From Leishmania infantum JPCM5 (taxonomy: Eukaryota; Euglenozoa; Kinetoplastea; Trypanosomatida; Trypanosomatidae): DNA of 64,000 bases. How positions within the stretch are numbered: position 1 is the first letter of the stretch; the number at the start of each line of letters is the position of its first letter. Made by a program: the position numbers and the translations under genes. Location: positions 806,001 to 870,000 of the forward strand of contig NC_009411.2 of NCBI RefSeq assembly GCF_000002875.2, in the 5' to 3' direction. The notes beneath the pieces are model-generated. The model made no database searches. It was not told the DNA's origin and was given only the letters and a program-made list of their open reading frames with translations. Positions 20,475-30,800 of this stretch are shown piece after piece.

Positions 20475-21410
20475 CACCGCAGGAACGAGGCGTGGTGTGA
20501 ATATACTTGTAAGTCGCTTCGAGGCGTGAGAGAAGCCGGAATGGGCAGAGGACAGACGCGGGCAAGGTATCACGCAAGAAGAGAAGGTCTCGTGAGTGTG
20601 GGTGCTATCACGACTGAGACGAGGTGCAGAAGACGATTCCGCGTTGCCAAGCACGGTGTGCAATCACCATGGCAAGCACGCATGCACAATCAGCGTTGCA
20701 GCACGACGAAGTGACACCGTAGAGGAAGCAAAGGAACGAGAGAGAGGAGGGAATGGAAGGGAGAAGATGCAACAAAAATAATAGCGTGGTGGGTGAGAGT
20801 GTTGCGGATGGAGCATGCGCGGCGCGCATGCAGCCGTCGTATCTCCACAACGGGCGGGGGGAGTGTCGCACGGTGGCGTCATCGACAGAAGAACTGAGCT
20901 GATGGGGCAAAAAGAAAACGAGCCATGCATGCCTCTTTGTGTCTCTCGCGGTCTCCGTATCCGCCGCAACACGAGACATCGACACATCCACACACAAACA
21001 AGCACAAGCATAAAGGGTATGGCGAGAGGCGGCCCTTGGGGGGGGGGGGGTGGAAGGGAGCTCGCGGGCACAGGAGCAAGAGAGGCCGGAAAACTTTGCC
21101 GGACACAAAAGCGAAGCGTGCGACCACACAAGGCAAACAAGAGACACATGACTCGGCTATACATCGAAGAGTGCCGGTCCCTCCCTCTACAGAACGGCCC
21201 ACAGTGGTGAGAAACGACGGCGGCCCGGGCAGAGAGAGGGAGAAGGCGCTATGCACGGTGTGCAGAAAAAGACCTCAGAAGTTGCGAAATACAGTCGGAG
21301 AGAGCAAGCAAGCTACGTAGGCAGCATCATGGCAAGCCCTCCCCATCCGCCTCAATCCACCATCAGCTCAAGAGCGTCGGCAAGCACCTCACCGACTCAT
21401 CCTCCATGTG
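20475..21410 (-). other. Intergenic/UTR region
   Basis: This 936-bp gap includes a run of 13 G at 21038-21050 (poly-C in the transcript) and GA-rich tracts at 20720-20790. No gene is apparent. Confidence 0.55.
20614..20634 (-). promoter_or_regulatory. Candidate spliced-leader acceptor for the four-TM protein gene
   Basis: The minus strand reads GTCTTCTGCACCTCGTCTCAG, with AG at 20615-20614. It falls after the upstream in-frame start candidate (20663) and before 20474, and so favours the shorter protein. A stronger pyrimidine tract lies further upstream (20720-20765) without an early AG. Confidence 0.4.
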
Positions 21411-22190
21411 CTATCGAAGCTGCCAGGTAAGGATATTATACTCCGTTGAGTTCATCTGCCGGTCGAGGAACCGCTGGCGTGCGGCATAGCGGGTGCGCAC
21501 GTGAGAGTTGCGATCCATCAGCAACTGCTCCGCCTCCGCTGTGTAGCATTGATGGGTGATAGGATCACGGTCGTCTTGCTCTCGATTGCTGCGCGCTGTG
21601 CCAGCTACGTTGGCGAGTCGCCTACACTCTGCTTCAAAGGCCGCGTTGCGGGAGGCTTGTAGCGTCGCCTCGCGCGATGCCGCCCGCTCGCGGCGAGCCT
21701 GCTGGTATGCACGAAGCTTTCGGCGCTCGCACACGCGCTCCTGACGAAGAGCAGCATCGGCCGTTATGTCCGGATCAAGTCGCTCTGCATCCGCTAAAAA
21801 GGCATCGCCGCCCCGTCCGCTGTCACGGCGCATGCGCGGGTTGTGCTGCTGCTGCTGCTGTAGATTCGGTGGTGCCACTCTGTAGAGTGCAGAAGCAGCA
21901 GCGGGATCCACTGCCCGGCGGTTTGATGATGTGCATGATAAGGTCCCAGGAGTGCTGCCTGAATTCAACGAGGAGGCCGGTGAGAGAGAGGCAGACGAGC
22001 GCGACAAGTGCGCTGCGGTGCCGCTCCCGCTGGGTCGTACTGCTGTGACTTCCAACGCTGAGCAAGGCGGAAGAGGAATGATCGGGTGTTTATAGCCGGG
22101 CGGATGCTGCAGCACCTCTGCCTGGTGCTTGCGGACACCGCGGTACGGAATCGGCTTTAGATGGAAAGGGGCCTCGTTGCCGAACAGCAT
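21411..22190 (-). CDS. Hypothetical protein, basic, possibly flagellar
   Basis: I do not recognise this 259-residue protein. The N-terminus (LKPIPYRGVRKHQAEVLQ, about 11-28) and the C-terminal 100 residues look conserved in style. A Ser/Thr/Pro-rich middle and a run of five Gln near 113-117 look like a linker. Residues 140-205 are rich in Arg, Glu, Ala and Gln and are probably helical. The end carries two related phrases, DPITHQCYT and TEYNILTW, with a run of charged residues between. Small basic proteins with such N-P-I-T motifs are common among axonemal microtubule proteins, but this is only an impression. The start is the ATG at 22190; AG at 22222-22221 follows a C-rich tract. Confidence 0.75.
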   Translation of the reverse strand: MLFGNEAPFHLKPIPYRGVRKHQAEVLQHPPGYKHPIIPLPPCSALEVTAVRPSGSGTAAHLSRSSASLSPASSLNSGSTPGTLSCTSSNRRAVDPAAASALYRVAPPNLQQQQQHNPRMRRDSGRGGDAFLADAERLDPDITADAALRQERVCERRKLRAYQQARRERAASREATLQASRNAAFEAECRRLANVAGTARSNREQDDRDPITHQCYTAEAEQLLMDRNSHVRTRYAARQRFLDRQMNSTEYNILTWQLR

Positions 22191-23861
22191 GATGTATGTC
22201 AGGCACTCAATGTGCTCTGTCTGTGTGTGTGTATGTGTGGAGGGGGTAGGGTCGGGGGAAAGTCAAGGGGGTTGGGAGACTAGAGAGCACTGGAGCTGAT
22301 AAGAGGATGTTCAGAAGAACAGAAGACGGAACTACAACGCACATCGGTGGAAGGAAGAAAAGGGCGGGAAGCTTCAGTGTGGAGACAGCGGGTTCAGATC
22401 ACCAAAGGGGTGAGAGAAGAGGGGAAGAGGGAGGAGCAGCCGTTCCCTCTTCAGAAGTCATCCGTCACTGCCGTCGTTGATTCATCCTTTTTTTTTACCC
22501 CTCTCTCTGTCCTCTCGTGCCGCCGACCCCCCCCCCTCAGCTGTTGCATCGCGTGCCGTGTTGTCATCGCCAATGGAATGCGCTGTGTATATGAGCGCGT
22601 GTGGTTCAGGGGTGTGGCAAGAGAGGCGGCAGCCGTGGTTCCCTTTTGATAGGTGAGCACGTCGCATGATGCGTCGCGCCTCCTCCTCCTCCTTCGTCTT
22701 TTAGTGAACATTCGTTGTTGGCTCGCATGTCTGCGCATGTCGCTTGCGTAGCTCCTGCTGACCCCCTCCCCCACCTTCTCAGGTGTCTCGAACATCGTTT
22801 TGTATAGATAAAGCCTTGCGTGCAGCACGACATGGAGCTGCACGGGCCACCACTGAAAAACGTGAAGCGTGGGAAGCACGACGGCGAGTCTCAATGTCGC
22901 ACACACACGCGCACGCACACACACAAAGTCTTCGCATCGAATAGGTACAAGAAGAGGAGAGGAAAAGACGGGGCCGAAGCGGTGGCCGGAAAGAGCATCA
23001 ACGACACCATCGTTAAACTGAAAATAAGGCCAACACACAGCACGCAAGCACCGCGCCAACGGTGGTGTGCGCACCACAGAAGGAAGAAGCGAATCAACGA
23101 AGGAAGAAAAAAGGCAACGTACCCGTACACACACACAAGCGTATTTGCATACTTACACCTCCACACGCGACACATACACACAGACTTGCAAAAGTAAGAG
23201 AGAAAGGACAACGGTTGCGGCGATGCAGAAGGAAAGCGGGGGAGAACGGCGGCAGTGGCACAGGTAGGTGGCGGTACCACGGATGGGAGTCGAGAATCGG
23301 AGAGAGGGTGAGAGGGTGAGAGTGAGAAGCGGGGGGGTGAGGAAGGGCGGATGATAGGGGAAGGGTTGCGGCAGACACAGTGCGCATGCACACGCTCACA
23401 TACGCACGGCCGCGTCAGCGGTGTCGGGTATCTCTGAGGAAGTAGAGCGGTGCGATGGCAACTAATGATTTGGGAGGGTGAAACCCCTGCGCGAGCCTCA
23501 ACATGTGCCTCATGGCTCTGCCTCTCTGCCTCTCTCTCTCGTTCGTGCGTGCGTCGGTCGCGAAGCGCCTAACCGAGTGGCGCAAGAGCAGGGAAGAGGA
23601 GGAAGAGAAAAAGCAATTGCAGCTCACCGCCAACACGACTACCACAACGCCGCCACCTACCGCGGTGGCAGGGGAGGCAGGCAGCGGAGTCGGCAGCAAC
23701 AGGAGGAGCGCGCGCACAGACACAGACACACGTTCAATCACACATGCGCGCACCCGCACACGCGCTCACATGGGAGATAGAGAGAGAGGGTTGGAGTTGC
23801 AAGACAACCACAGAAATCGAGCACCCACTACCGAGAGGGAGTGGGAAGTGGGGTCTCCATC
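22191..23861 (-). other. Intergenic/UTR region
   Basis: This 1.7-kb gap has GT and GA runs (22220-22280, 23500-23560, 23770-23800), a poly-T/C block at 22485-22535 and CA runs at 22900-22925. No protein gene or recognisable repeat family is seen. Confidence 0.55.
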
Positions 23862-26729
23862 TCACTCATCTCGGTCTTGGTTCGCGAGGAACCGTGCTTG
23901 TCGCCCCACTCGCTCCGTCTCCGCATCACTGTCGTCGTCGTCTTCGACCTGGTCGCGCGTGCTGCGGCGCGTGTGCAGCTGCAGCCGTTGCTCCTCTTCG
24001 TCCTCCTCTGCGAGGTCTCCATCGCTGCCGCTGTAGTCACGGGTACTGATGGCTTGCTGGTATCCGCCACCAACAGTGTCGCTCACGAAAACGCTACGGC
24101 TGCCTCCAGGGAACGTATCCGGTGAGGCGCTCGCAAGCGGCGACGCAGCAGTTGCGCCTTCAGACGCTGATGAAACGGCTGCGACAGTCGCCTCCACTCC
24201 GCTGGGAATGTCTGCCACATGCTGCATAGCTGGTGGTACGCTCGCAGAAGACGGCCGTCCAGTTGTACTTGGTGCCATATGTGTTGCCGTGGAAGGGCAA
24301 CCCTGAGACCCCCGGCTCCCAGGCTGATCACGCCGATCCTCGGGAACAAGTGCTGCGGAAGGCGCGGCATTACCAGCAGCAATGGCAGCGTCCATCCACG
24401 GCATAGGCCTCATCAGCTCTGCTGGCGCGCATGGCAGCGGTTCCTCCTTGAAGAATGGGTGCTGCAGCGCCTCGGCAGCAGATGGGCGGCGGCGCGGGTT
24501 CCACTGCAGCACCGACGCGAGCAGATCCACCCCGCTTTCAGGCAATAGCGCGCCCTCCGCTGCCACCGGAACATCGCCGTGTGCTACGGTGGGGAGGACA
24601 GCGCCACGTTGGAAGAGGCTCGCCAGCCGCGACGTGCGGTTCCAGCGCGGCAGCGACTGCATCATTGTCTTCGTCTGGGGAAGGTGATACAAGCCCGGGA
24701 ACGACTCCTCCGTCGGAATGCCTAGCACCTCACACACAGCCAGGAGGTGGTGACTGTCGGTCGAGGCGTGGAAAAGAGGACGTCGCAGGAAGAGCTCGGC
24801 GAAGATGCACCCGACCGACCAGACGTCCATTTTGTGAGAATAGTCGACGACACCAAAATGCAGCTCCGGCGCGCGATACATGAGCGTCACAACGGTGGGG
24901 GTGAGCGCCTGGCCTTCACGGTAGAGGCGACCAAGGCCGAAGTCGCACACCTTCACGTAGCCATCCTCGCCAAGCAGTACGTTCGACGTCTTCAGGTCGC
25001 GGTGGAGAATGCGGCTGTCGTGCAGAAACGCCACGGCACGCAAGATCTGGTACACGATGGACTTGGCGCGTGCCACGTAGCTCGCCGCCGCCTGCGGATG
25101 CGCGTTGCGTGGCGTGATGTGGAAGTACGGCACCTGTGCACTCGCGTGAGTAGACTTGCAGTCGTCGCCGTCGCCGTAGAGCTCTGCTGCAGTCGCGTAC
25201 CGCCGCATGTAACTCCCCAGGTCGTAGGGGCAGTAGTCCATTACAAGGAAGACGTCCTTCGCCTTGCTTGCAGCGCCAACGGCGGCCAGCGGACGTGTGG
25301 CAGCAGCGTCCTGAGCAGCGCCTTTCTCACCTTTAGTTTGAGCTTGCGTGGCGGGCCGGGCCTCTTCCCGCTGCGGCAGTGGCTCTTCGGCGTTGTCGAT
25401 CTTCGCCTTCTTCGCTAAGTTTTGCCCCGCTGTGTCCTCCGCCGTGGAGCGAAGCCGGCGAAGGGCGCGATCGCACTCCGCAGCCTCCTCTGCGTGCTGC
25501 TCGGTTGATGGCGACTCCGACGACAACGACGACGACGACGATGGCGACTCCGACGATGAGGAGGAGGGCGAGCACGATTTGGGTGGTGATGCCAGGCGGC
25601 GCGGGACCGGCGTCGGGTCTAGCAAGACGAGCTCCAGTGCGCCCATGATGTTGGGATGCTGCAACCGCAGCAGTAGATCGATCTCTCGCATCAAGTATGG
25701 CGGAAGCCCAACCTGCGAGTCCTCTAGCCACATCTTTTTTATGTGTTTCAGAGCATATGTGCGCACGTGCCCTGGCGGTGCAGCGGCTGACGAAGCGGCT
25801 GAGCCCGGTCGAGTCACGCGGTGGCGAGATTGTTGCCGATGCTGCCGCTCGTAGTCCGCCGTGGTGACGGCGCGGAAGACGACGCCGTACACACCCTGCG
25901 AGATGCGGCCGACTCGAGTGTAGTAGTTCACATCCCTGCAGATGGGTCGAACGGCGCCGGAGACATCGACGCGGGCCACGGCGCAGGCAGTATTGTATGC
26001 TGCATCGGCAAACAAGGAAGCGCTAGATGGGCGAAGAGAAGAGACCGGCGCGCCAGCAGCAGTAGCAGTGCCGGTGGCGGTGATGGATGGCACGCTCTCC
26101 ACTGCCGCTTTCTGGGGCATCTGCGGAGGCCCTTGCGCTGCCAGCACCTCTCGCATACGCACGACAGCCTTCGCCACCACAATAGACTGGCTCTCCTTCC
26201 CGCTGCTGTCACGGCCGGCGCCCGGGATCTCTGCCGAAGCACTGCTCAATGCACTCACGTCACGGGTATCGCCCCCAGTGGCGTCAATGCTGTTTACCGC
26301 CTCCGTCATCATGGGCACCACGGCACCATTAAGGCCTCCGGAAGCGGCAGCGGCAACAGTTGACGTTGAGCTGTGCTGTTGATTGCTGAGGAGCGCGTTC
26401 AGAACTGGTACGATCATGTCGCATGTGAAGGGCACACAGAGCGGATCCTTTGCGTTGTCACGGTACTCAAGCCGCGCCGAGGATGGAGAGGCGAACACGG
26501 GCGGCGGGGCCGGCACCGTCACACCTGTCAGCAACGACGACGACACGACGCCGCCGCCACCCGCGGTATCCGCGTCAGCGGCGCTCGACACGGGTGCGTC
26601 TCTGATCGCTGCGTTTGCAGCAGGGACAGTGGCGGTCGCGTTGGTCACTGCTGGTGGAGCGGCGGCAGCGGCGGCAGCCTTTTCCTGCCGCACCTTCCGC
26701 ATACGCTCCAAGAGCGAGTTGACCTGCAT
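23862..26729 (-). CDS. CRK9: CDC2-related kinase, CRK9-like
   Basis: This is a serine/threonine kinase of the cyclin-dependent family. In Trypanosoma brucei, CRK9 pairs with cyclin CYC12 and is needed for RNA polymerase II phosphorylation and spliced-leader trans-splicing. The 955-residue protein has a 260-residue low-complexity N-terminus. The kinase core then shows the glycine loop GRISQGVYGVVF (near 275), the ALKHIKK lysine (near 328), a divergent PSTAIRE helix reading PPYLMREI, HRDLK at 576-580, DFG at 596-598 and TLMYRAPEL. About 120 residues rich in Ser and acidic residues interrupt the domain between HPNIMGALELVLLDP and VFLVMDY. The C-terminal 200 residues are low-complexity with an acidic patch. 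The large insert, and remembered neighbours, favour CRK9 over CDK10/11-type CRKs. A clean acceptor (AG at 26860-26859) predicts a 129-nt 5' UTR. Confidence 0.87.
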   Translation of the reverse strand: MQVNSLLERMRKVRQEKAAAAAAAPPAVTNATATVPAANAAIRDAPVSSAADADTAGGGGVVSSSLLTGVTVPAPPPVFASPSSARLEYRDNAKDPLCVPFTCDMIVPVLNALLSNQQHSSTSTVAAAASGGLNGAVVPMMTEAVNSIDATGGDTRDVSALSSASAEIPGAGRDSSGKESQSIVVAKAVVRMREVLAAQGPPQMPQKAAVESVPSITATGTATAAGAPVSSLRPSSASLFADAAYNTACAVARVDVSGAVRPICRDVNYYTRVGRISQGVYGVVFRAVTTADYERQHRQQSRHRVTRPGSAASSAAAPPGHVRTYALKHIKKMWLEDSQVGLPPYLMREIDLLLRLQHPNIMGALELVLLDPTPVPRRLASPPKSCSPSSSSSESPSSSSSLSSESPSTEQHAEEAAECDRALRRLRSTAEDTAGQNLAKKAKIDNAEEPLPQREEARPATQAQTKGEKGAAQDAAATRPLAAVGAASKAKDVFLVMDYCPYDLGSYMRRYATAAELYGDGDDCKSTHASAQVPYFHITPRNAHPQAAASYVARAKSIVYQILRAVAFLHDSRILHRDLKTSNVLLGEDGYVKVCDFGLGRLYREGQALTPTVVTLMYRAPELHFGVVDYSHKMDVWSVGCIFAELFLRRPLFHASTDSHHLLAVCEVLGIPTEESFPGLYHLPQTKTMMQSLPRWNRTSRLASLFQRGAVLPTVAHGDVPVAAEGALLPESGVDLLASVLQWNPRRRPSAAEALQHPFFKEEPLPCAPAELMRPMPWMDAAIAAGNAAPSAALVPEDRRDQPGSRGSQGCPSTATHMAPSTTGRPSSASVPPAMQHVADIPSGVEATVAAVSSASEGATAASPLASASPDTFPGGSRSVFVSDTVGGGYQQAISTRDYSGSDGDLAEEDEEEQRLQLHTRRSTRDQVEDDDDSDAETERVGRQARFLANQDRDE

Positions 26730-27868
26730 GGCGTTGTTCGCGGTGCGCTCTACGTATGAGTGCGACTACACGTGGTGCTTTCCGCCGCAAGTTGTTTTTA
26801 GCTCTTATTCTTGTCTTCTCGTCTTCCGTCAGCGCATGCGGAGCCGCGGCTACGAAACCTATAATACAAGGAAAAAAGAGGTCACAGAGATGTGGCACAC
26901 CGATGGAGGGTGCGCGCTGCCACTCCATGAAGGGTGCAGTACACAGCACCACGGGGGGCCGTGGTTCGCATGTGTGGGCGAGGGGAGCAGAGGACAAAGA
27001 AGAATGAGGGCAGTATGGTGAGGAGGGCGGTGCAGACGATGGGCGCTTGTAAGAGAGACAGGCGAAGACGCCCACACACGCGCACGCGAGCAAGCATGTA
27101 AGCATTACATTAGCAGCACTGCCCGCTGGCTAGAAGGGTTTCATGCCCTCTCGTCCTGGCTGCAGAGGGGCTTCGTTCAACACCTCCTCTTCCCTCACTG
27201 TCAGCCACTCGTCCCATGTCTTCAGAGCTGCACCGTGCATAGTCACCTGCTGGCGCACGCGGCCGTGCGTTCATTTTCTTGTTGTTTTTCACGTTACCCC
27301 AGCCTACTTTTGTGGTTGGGGGGAGGGAGGGGCGATGCAGTGTAACGCAAGAGATGCGTGCACACACCCGCACACGCAAGAGCGAACAAGTACATCTATC
27401 AGCACAAGGACTGGGGTACACAAGGAAAAGGGTGCGCAAGTGATGGGTTAGGGCACTGATGGCGGCAAGGTATACATCAAGACGAAAGGCATGTGCGCGT
27501 ATATATACATCGATGTGTCTGTTCTCCCGCCTGCAGGTGGTCAGAGAAGCGCCCCGTTACTGCGATACGGGAGGAAGACACGTGAGATAGAGAGAGACAC
27601 CCGCACTCACTTTCCCGGCAGCCACGACCACACGCAGAGAGGGAGAGAGAGTTCGCCACACTCGCACGAATAGACTGGGGCTCTCTTGTGCACGTATGCA
27701 GAGAACAACAATGATGAACGGCAAAGAAACAAAAAGGGGAGGTAAACCTCAGCGCAGCGCCACACCAAAAATGCGCACGACAGCAGAGCTGTGGGCACAC
27801 ACATACACGCACACAGACACGCGAGCATACACAAGCACCCACAGCAGCAGTGTAGACTCGCCTTCCTA
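26730..27868 (-). other. Intergenic/UTR region
   Basis: The right part should be the 3' UTR of the AK7-like gene and the left part the 5' UTR of CRK9, whose candidate splice tract (minus strand CTCTTTTTTCCTTGTATTATAG) lies at 26859-26881. CA runs occur at 27360-27375 and 27790-27830. Nothing else is apparent. Confidence 0.55.
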
Positions 27869-30800
27869 CTAAAGCGTCACGCGGCGGCGACGCTCGAAGA
27901 GGGCGTCAGCGAGCGTGGAGACTGGGTCGTTTGGTCGCATGCGCACCACGTCCGTCATGACAGGAGTCAGATTCGGCAGCACGTACTTCATCAAGTACGT
28001 CTCCACCGGTAGTTCCAGCATCTCCACCGTGTCAGGGCTGCTCTCGACGATCTGCAGACGACGCAGGGAGGCCAACTCGTGCAGGATCTGGGACGCCTCG
28101 GCCTCAGAGCAAGCGGTAAGTCTCGTCTGCCGCTCCTCCTCCCCCGCAGCAACAGTAACAGCTGCGTCTGAGATGCTGCCAGCGGCTTCTTTCAAAGCAG
28201 CATCGGCTGGTGTTTCAGATGCTGTCGCGACATCCACTTGACCTGCTGGTGCCGCGGCGTCCGCCAGGAGCGGCGGGGCCGTCTTGGCGCTCGTGTCCGA
28301 TACCCCGTCCGTTTCGGTGGATGCTGCTGGAGCCGCCGTAGCCGTAGTCGTAGCCGCAGCTGTGGGCTCTCGGCGCACGGGTGCAATACGTGCGCATAGA
28401 TCCTGCGCAAGAGCCGCGAGAGATGCAGCCGGCGGTGGTGTGCGCCGCGACGTGGCGCGGCTGTGACGAGGACACCGGGTGTGCGCTGAGGGAGAAGGAG
28501 CCTGGCTGAGAAGTAACGGGGACTGCGGGGCCGCGGCGCCGGTCCAGCAGAGCGGTGCGAGCCGCATCAGCGCCACCGGCAGCTTGGCATCCACCAACGC
28601 GGATCCGCACTCATCACCGCATGTGCGGTTTGCAACCATGCGTGCGTCCATGCCGACCCCCGCCGCCCTCGCTCCATCTTGCGCCTTCCGCTCGCTCGCC
28701 GCGCACCAGCATGCTTTCACCTCCTCCGTGCTCAGCACCGACATCGGCATGAAGTGCATCTGCGCCGTGCGGGTTGTCGGGGGAGCCTCCATAGTAGTTA
28801 CAGCGACGCCGTCCGCGTCCTCAACGTCAGCGGCATCATCACTAGTGCTAAGGGGAACGATAACCCGCGCGTGCTGCACACCCAGCGCGGGTGTCGTCGT
28901 GATGGCGCTGAGCCACGACAGCAGCGACTGGGTCGGAGGAGAAGTGGCGGTGTGATGATCCATGTACCATTCCAGCTGCGCAACGTATGGGGTGGTGTGC
29001 AGCGAGGCGCGAAGCGCCGCAAGCGCCGCCTCTGCCGACCCTATGGCAGCCGCACCCTGCGCGGAGGGTCCCGCACCGCTCTGAGACGTCGATGATGCCT
29101 GCTGCTCGGCAGCCACAACCAGGTTTGTCTGTAGCGCATCCATCGTGGCGCGCAAAACAGCCGGGTCGGCCTGGAGCGCCACGACATGATCTACGAAGAG
29201 AGACTCATCCACAGGCTCTATTACGGTCTCCGTGTCGCCGCTGGCGGCCACCCCCTCCGTCAAATCGTCCATCGACTCCACCTCACCGACGGCGCTGTTG
29301 CAACCTGCCGGACCGCGGCCACGGCGATGAGCGCGCTCCAGCGCCAGCAGCTCCTCCTCCTCCATGTTGGCAATATCAGGCAGAGGAAAATCCGCATCGA
29401 TGGGGGCTAGAACCCCGCCGTCCTCGCCGTCCGCGTCACTTGAGTCTTCCGCAGCGTGGTCATCAGAGCGTGCCAGCAGCGGGGCGAGAGCGCGTTGGCG
29501 GCGCAGCTCGGCATCCTCGAGTTCCGCCCCATTTGCGCGGAAGCATAAGACGGCCTGCGCTAGCGTCTGCGGAAAGTCACTGAGGATGTAGCCTTGGCAG
29601 CGGCAATCCGACTGACGCAGGCGCCACCGGCACATGAAGGCGAGCGCGCAGTCGAGGTATGCGGAGCTATCGTCAGCGGGGTCGATTGCGAGGAGCGGGT
29701 TTGTGTCGTCTCCGGGGTCGGCCGATTCGTAATCGTCGTCTTCTTCCTCGTCCTCCTCGGCGGCGTCGTTTCTGCCCTCCGGCGACGCCTGAAGCGTGCC
29801 ATCACTTGCCACCTCCTCATCCCCCTCCTCGTCGCTGTCCTGGCTGCTGCCCTCGTCGCTGCCCTCGTCGCTACCACCGCTGGTGCCGCCGCGGCCATCC
29901 TCGTCGTTGTATCCGCCATTGTCCTCCGACGCCGCTGGAGTGGGCGGCGGACGTGGCAGTCGTCCCTCTGCCGACACCTTTAGCGCCAGCACCTTCAGAC
30001 CGAGAAGGTACTCCTGACGGAGCGCCGCGATGCACCGCAGCTCCTGCCGGTCCACATCGCGCGCAAAGGCACGGCCACGGCTACGGGCAGCAAAGGGCGG
30101 TAGAGCTAGTAAAGGCAGCGCTGCGTCGCCCGCGGCGGCGGAGAGGGGCACAGGAGGCAGCAGTTCACGGTCCTCTTGCATTTCTGCTTGCGCCGCCTCA
30201 TCCTGTGCGTCGAGCTGTGCAAGCCAGTTGCCGCCCTCCTCCTCATCCTCATCCTCCTCTTGCTCCTCATCGATCCCGGCGCCGCCCTCCTCGTCGCCGT
30301 CGGCGTCGGCGTCGGCGGCACCGCGGATGTATGCCTCGTTCACAACCAGCGCAATAGGCCGCAGAGGCTGCTGCTGCTGTTGTGGCTGCGTCGCGACCTC
30401 CTCCTCATCGTCGCTGCCGCTATCAGCGCTTTTGGTGGTCGTTGGAAGAAAGATAGATATCAGAGATGCGCCGGAGGCCACCCCAGACGCCGCGCCGCCG
30501 ACCTCACTCTCCCCCTCAGTCGCCGCCCCCTCTTCGTCCGGCTCTTCCTCGCCGCCGCTGTCATCGTCTGTGTCGCCGCGCTGCTGCCGCTCCTCTCGCC
30601 TCTGGCGCCGCTGCTCCTCCTTTGCCAGGCGCCCAGCGGCCTTCTCCTCCGCTGCCTGACGCACCAGCCGAGCTTGCACCCTGGCACGACGGCGCTGTAG
30701 GCGTCGCATAAGCAGGCCCCGCAGCGCGGCGCGTACATCTGCCACGTGCGCTTTATAGTCCGCAACGATGTTTTCGCGCGACACGCACGGCGCACGGCAC

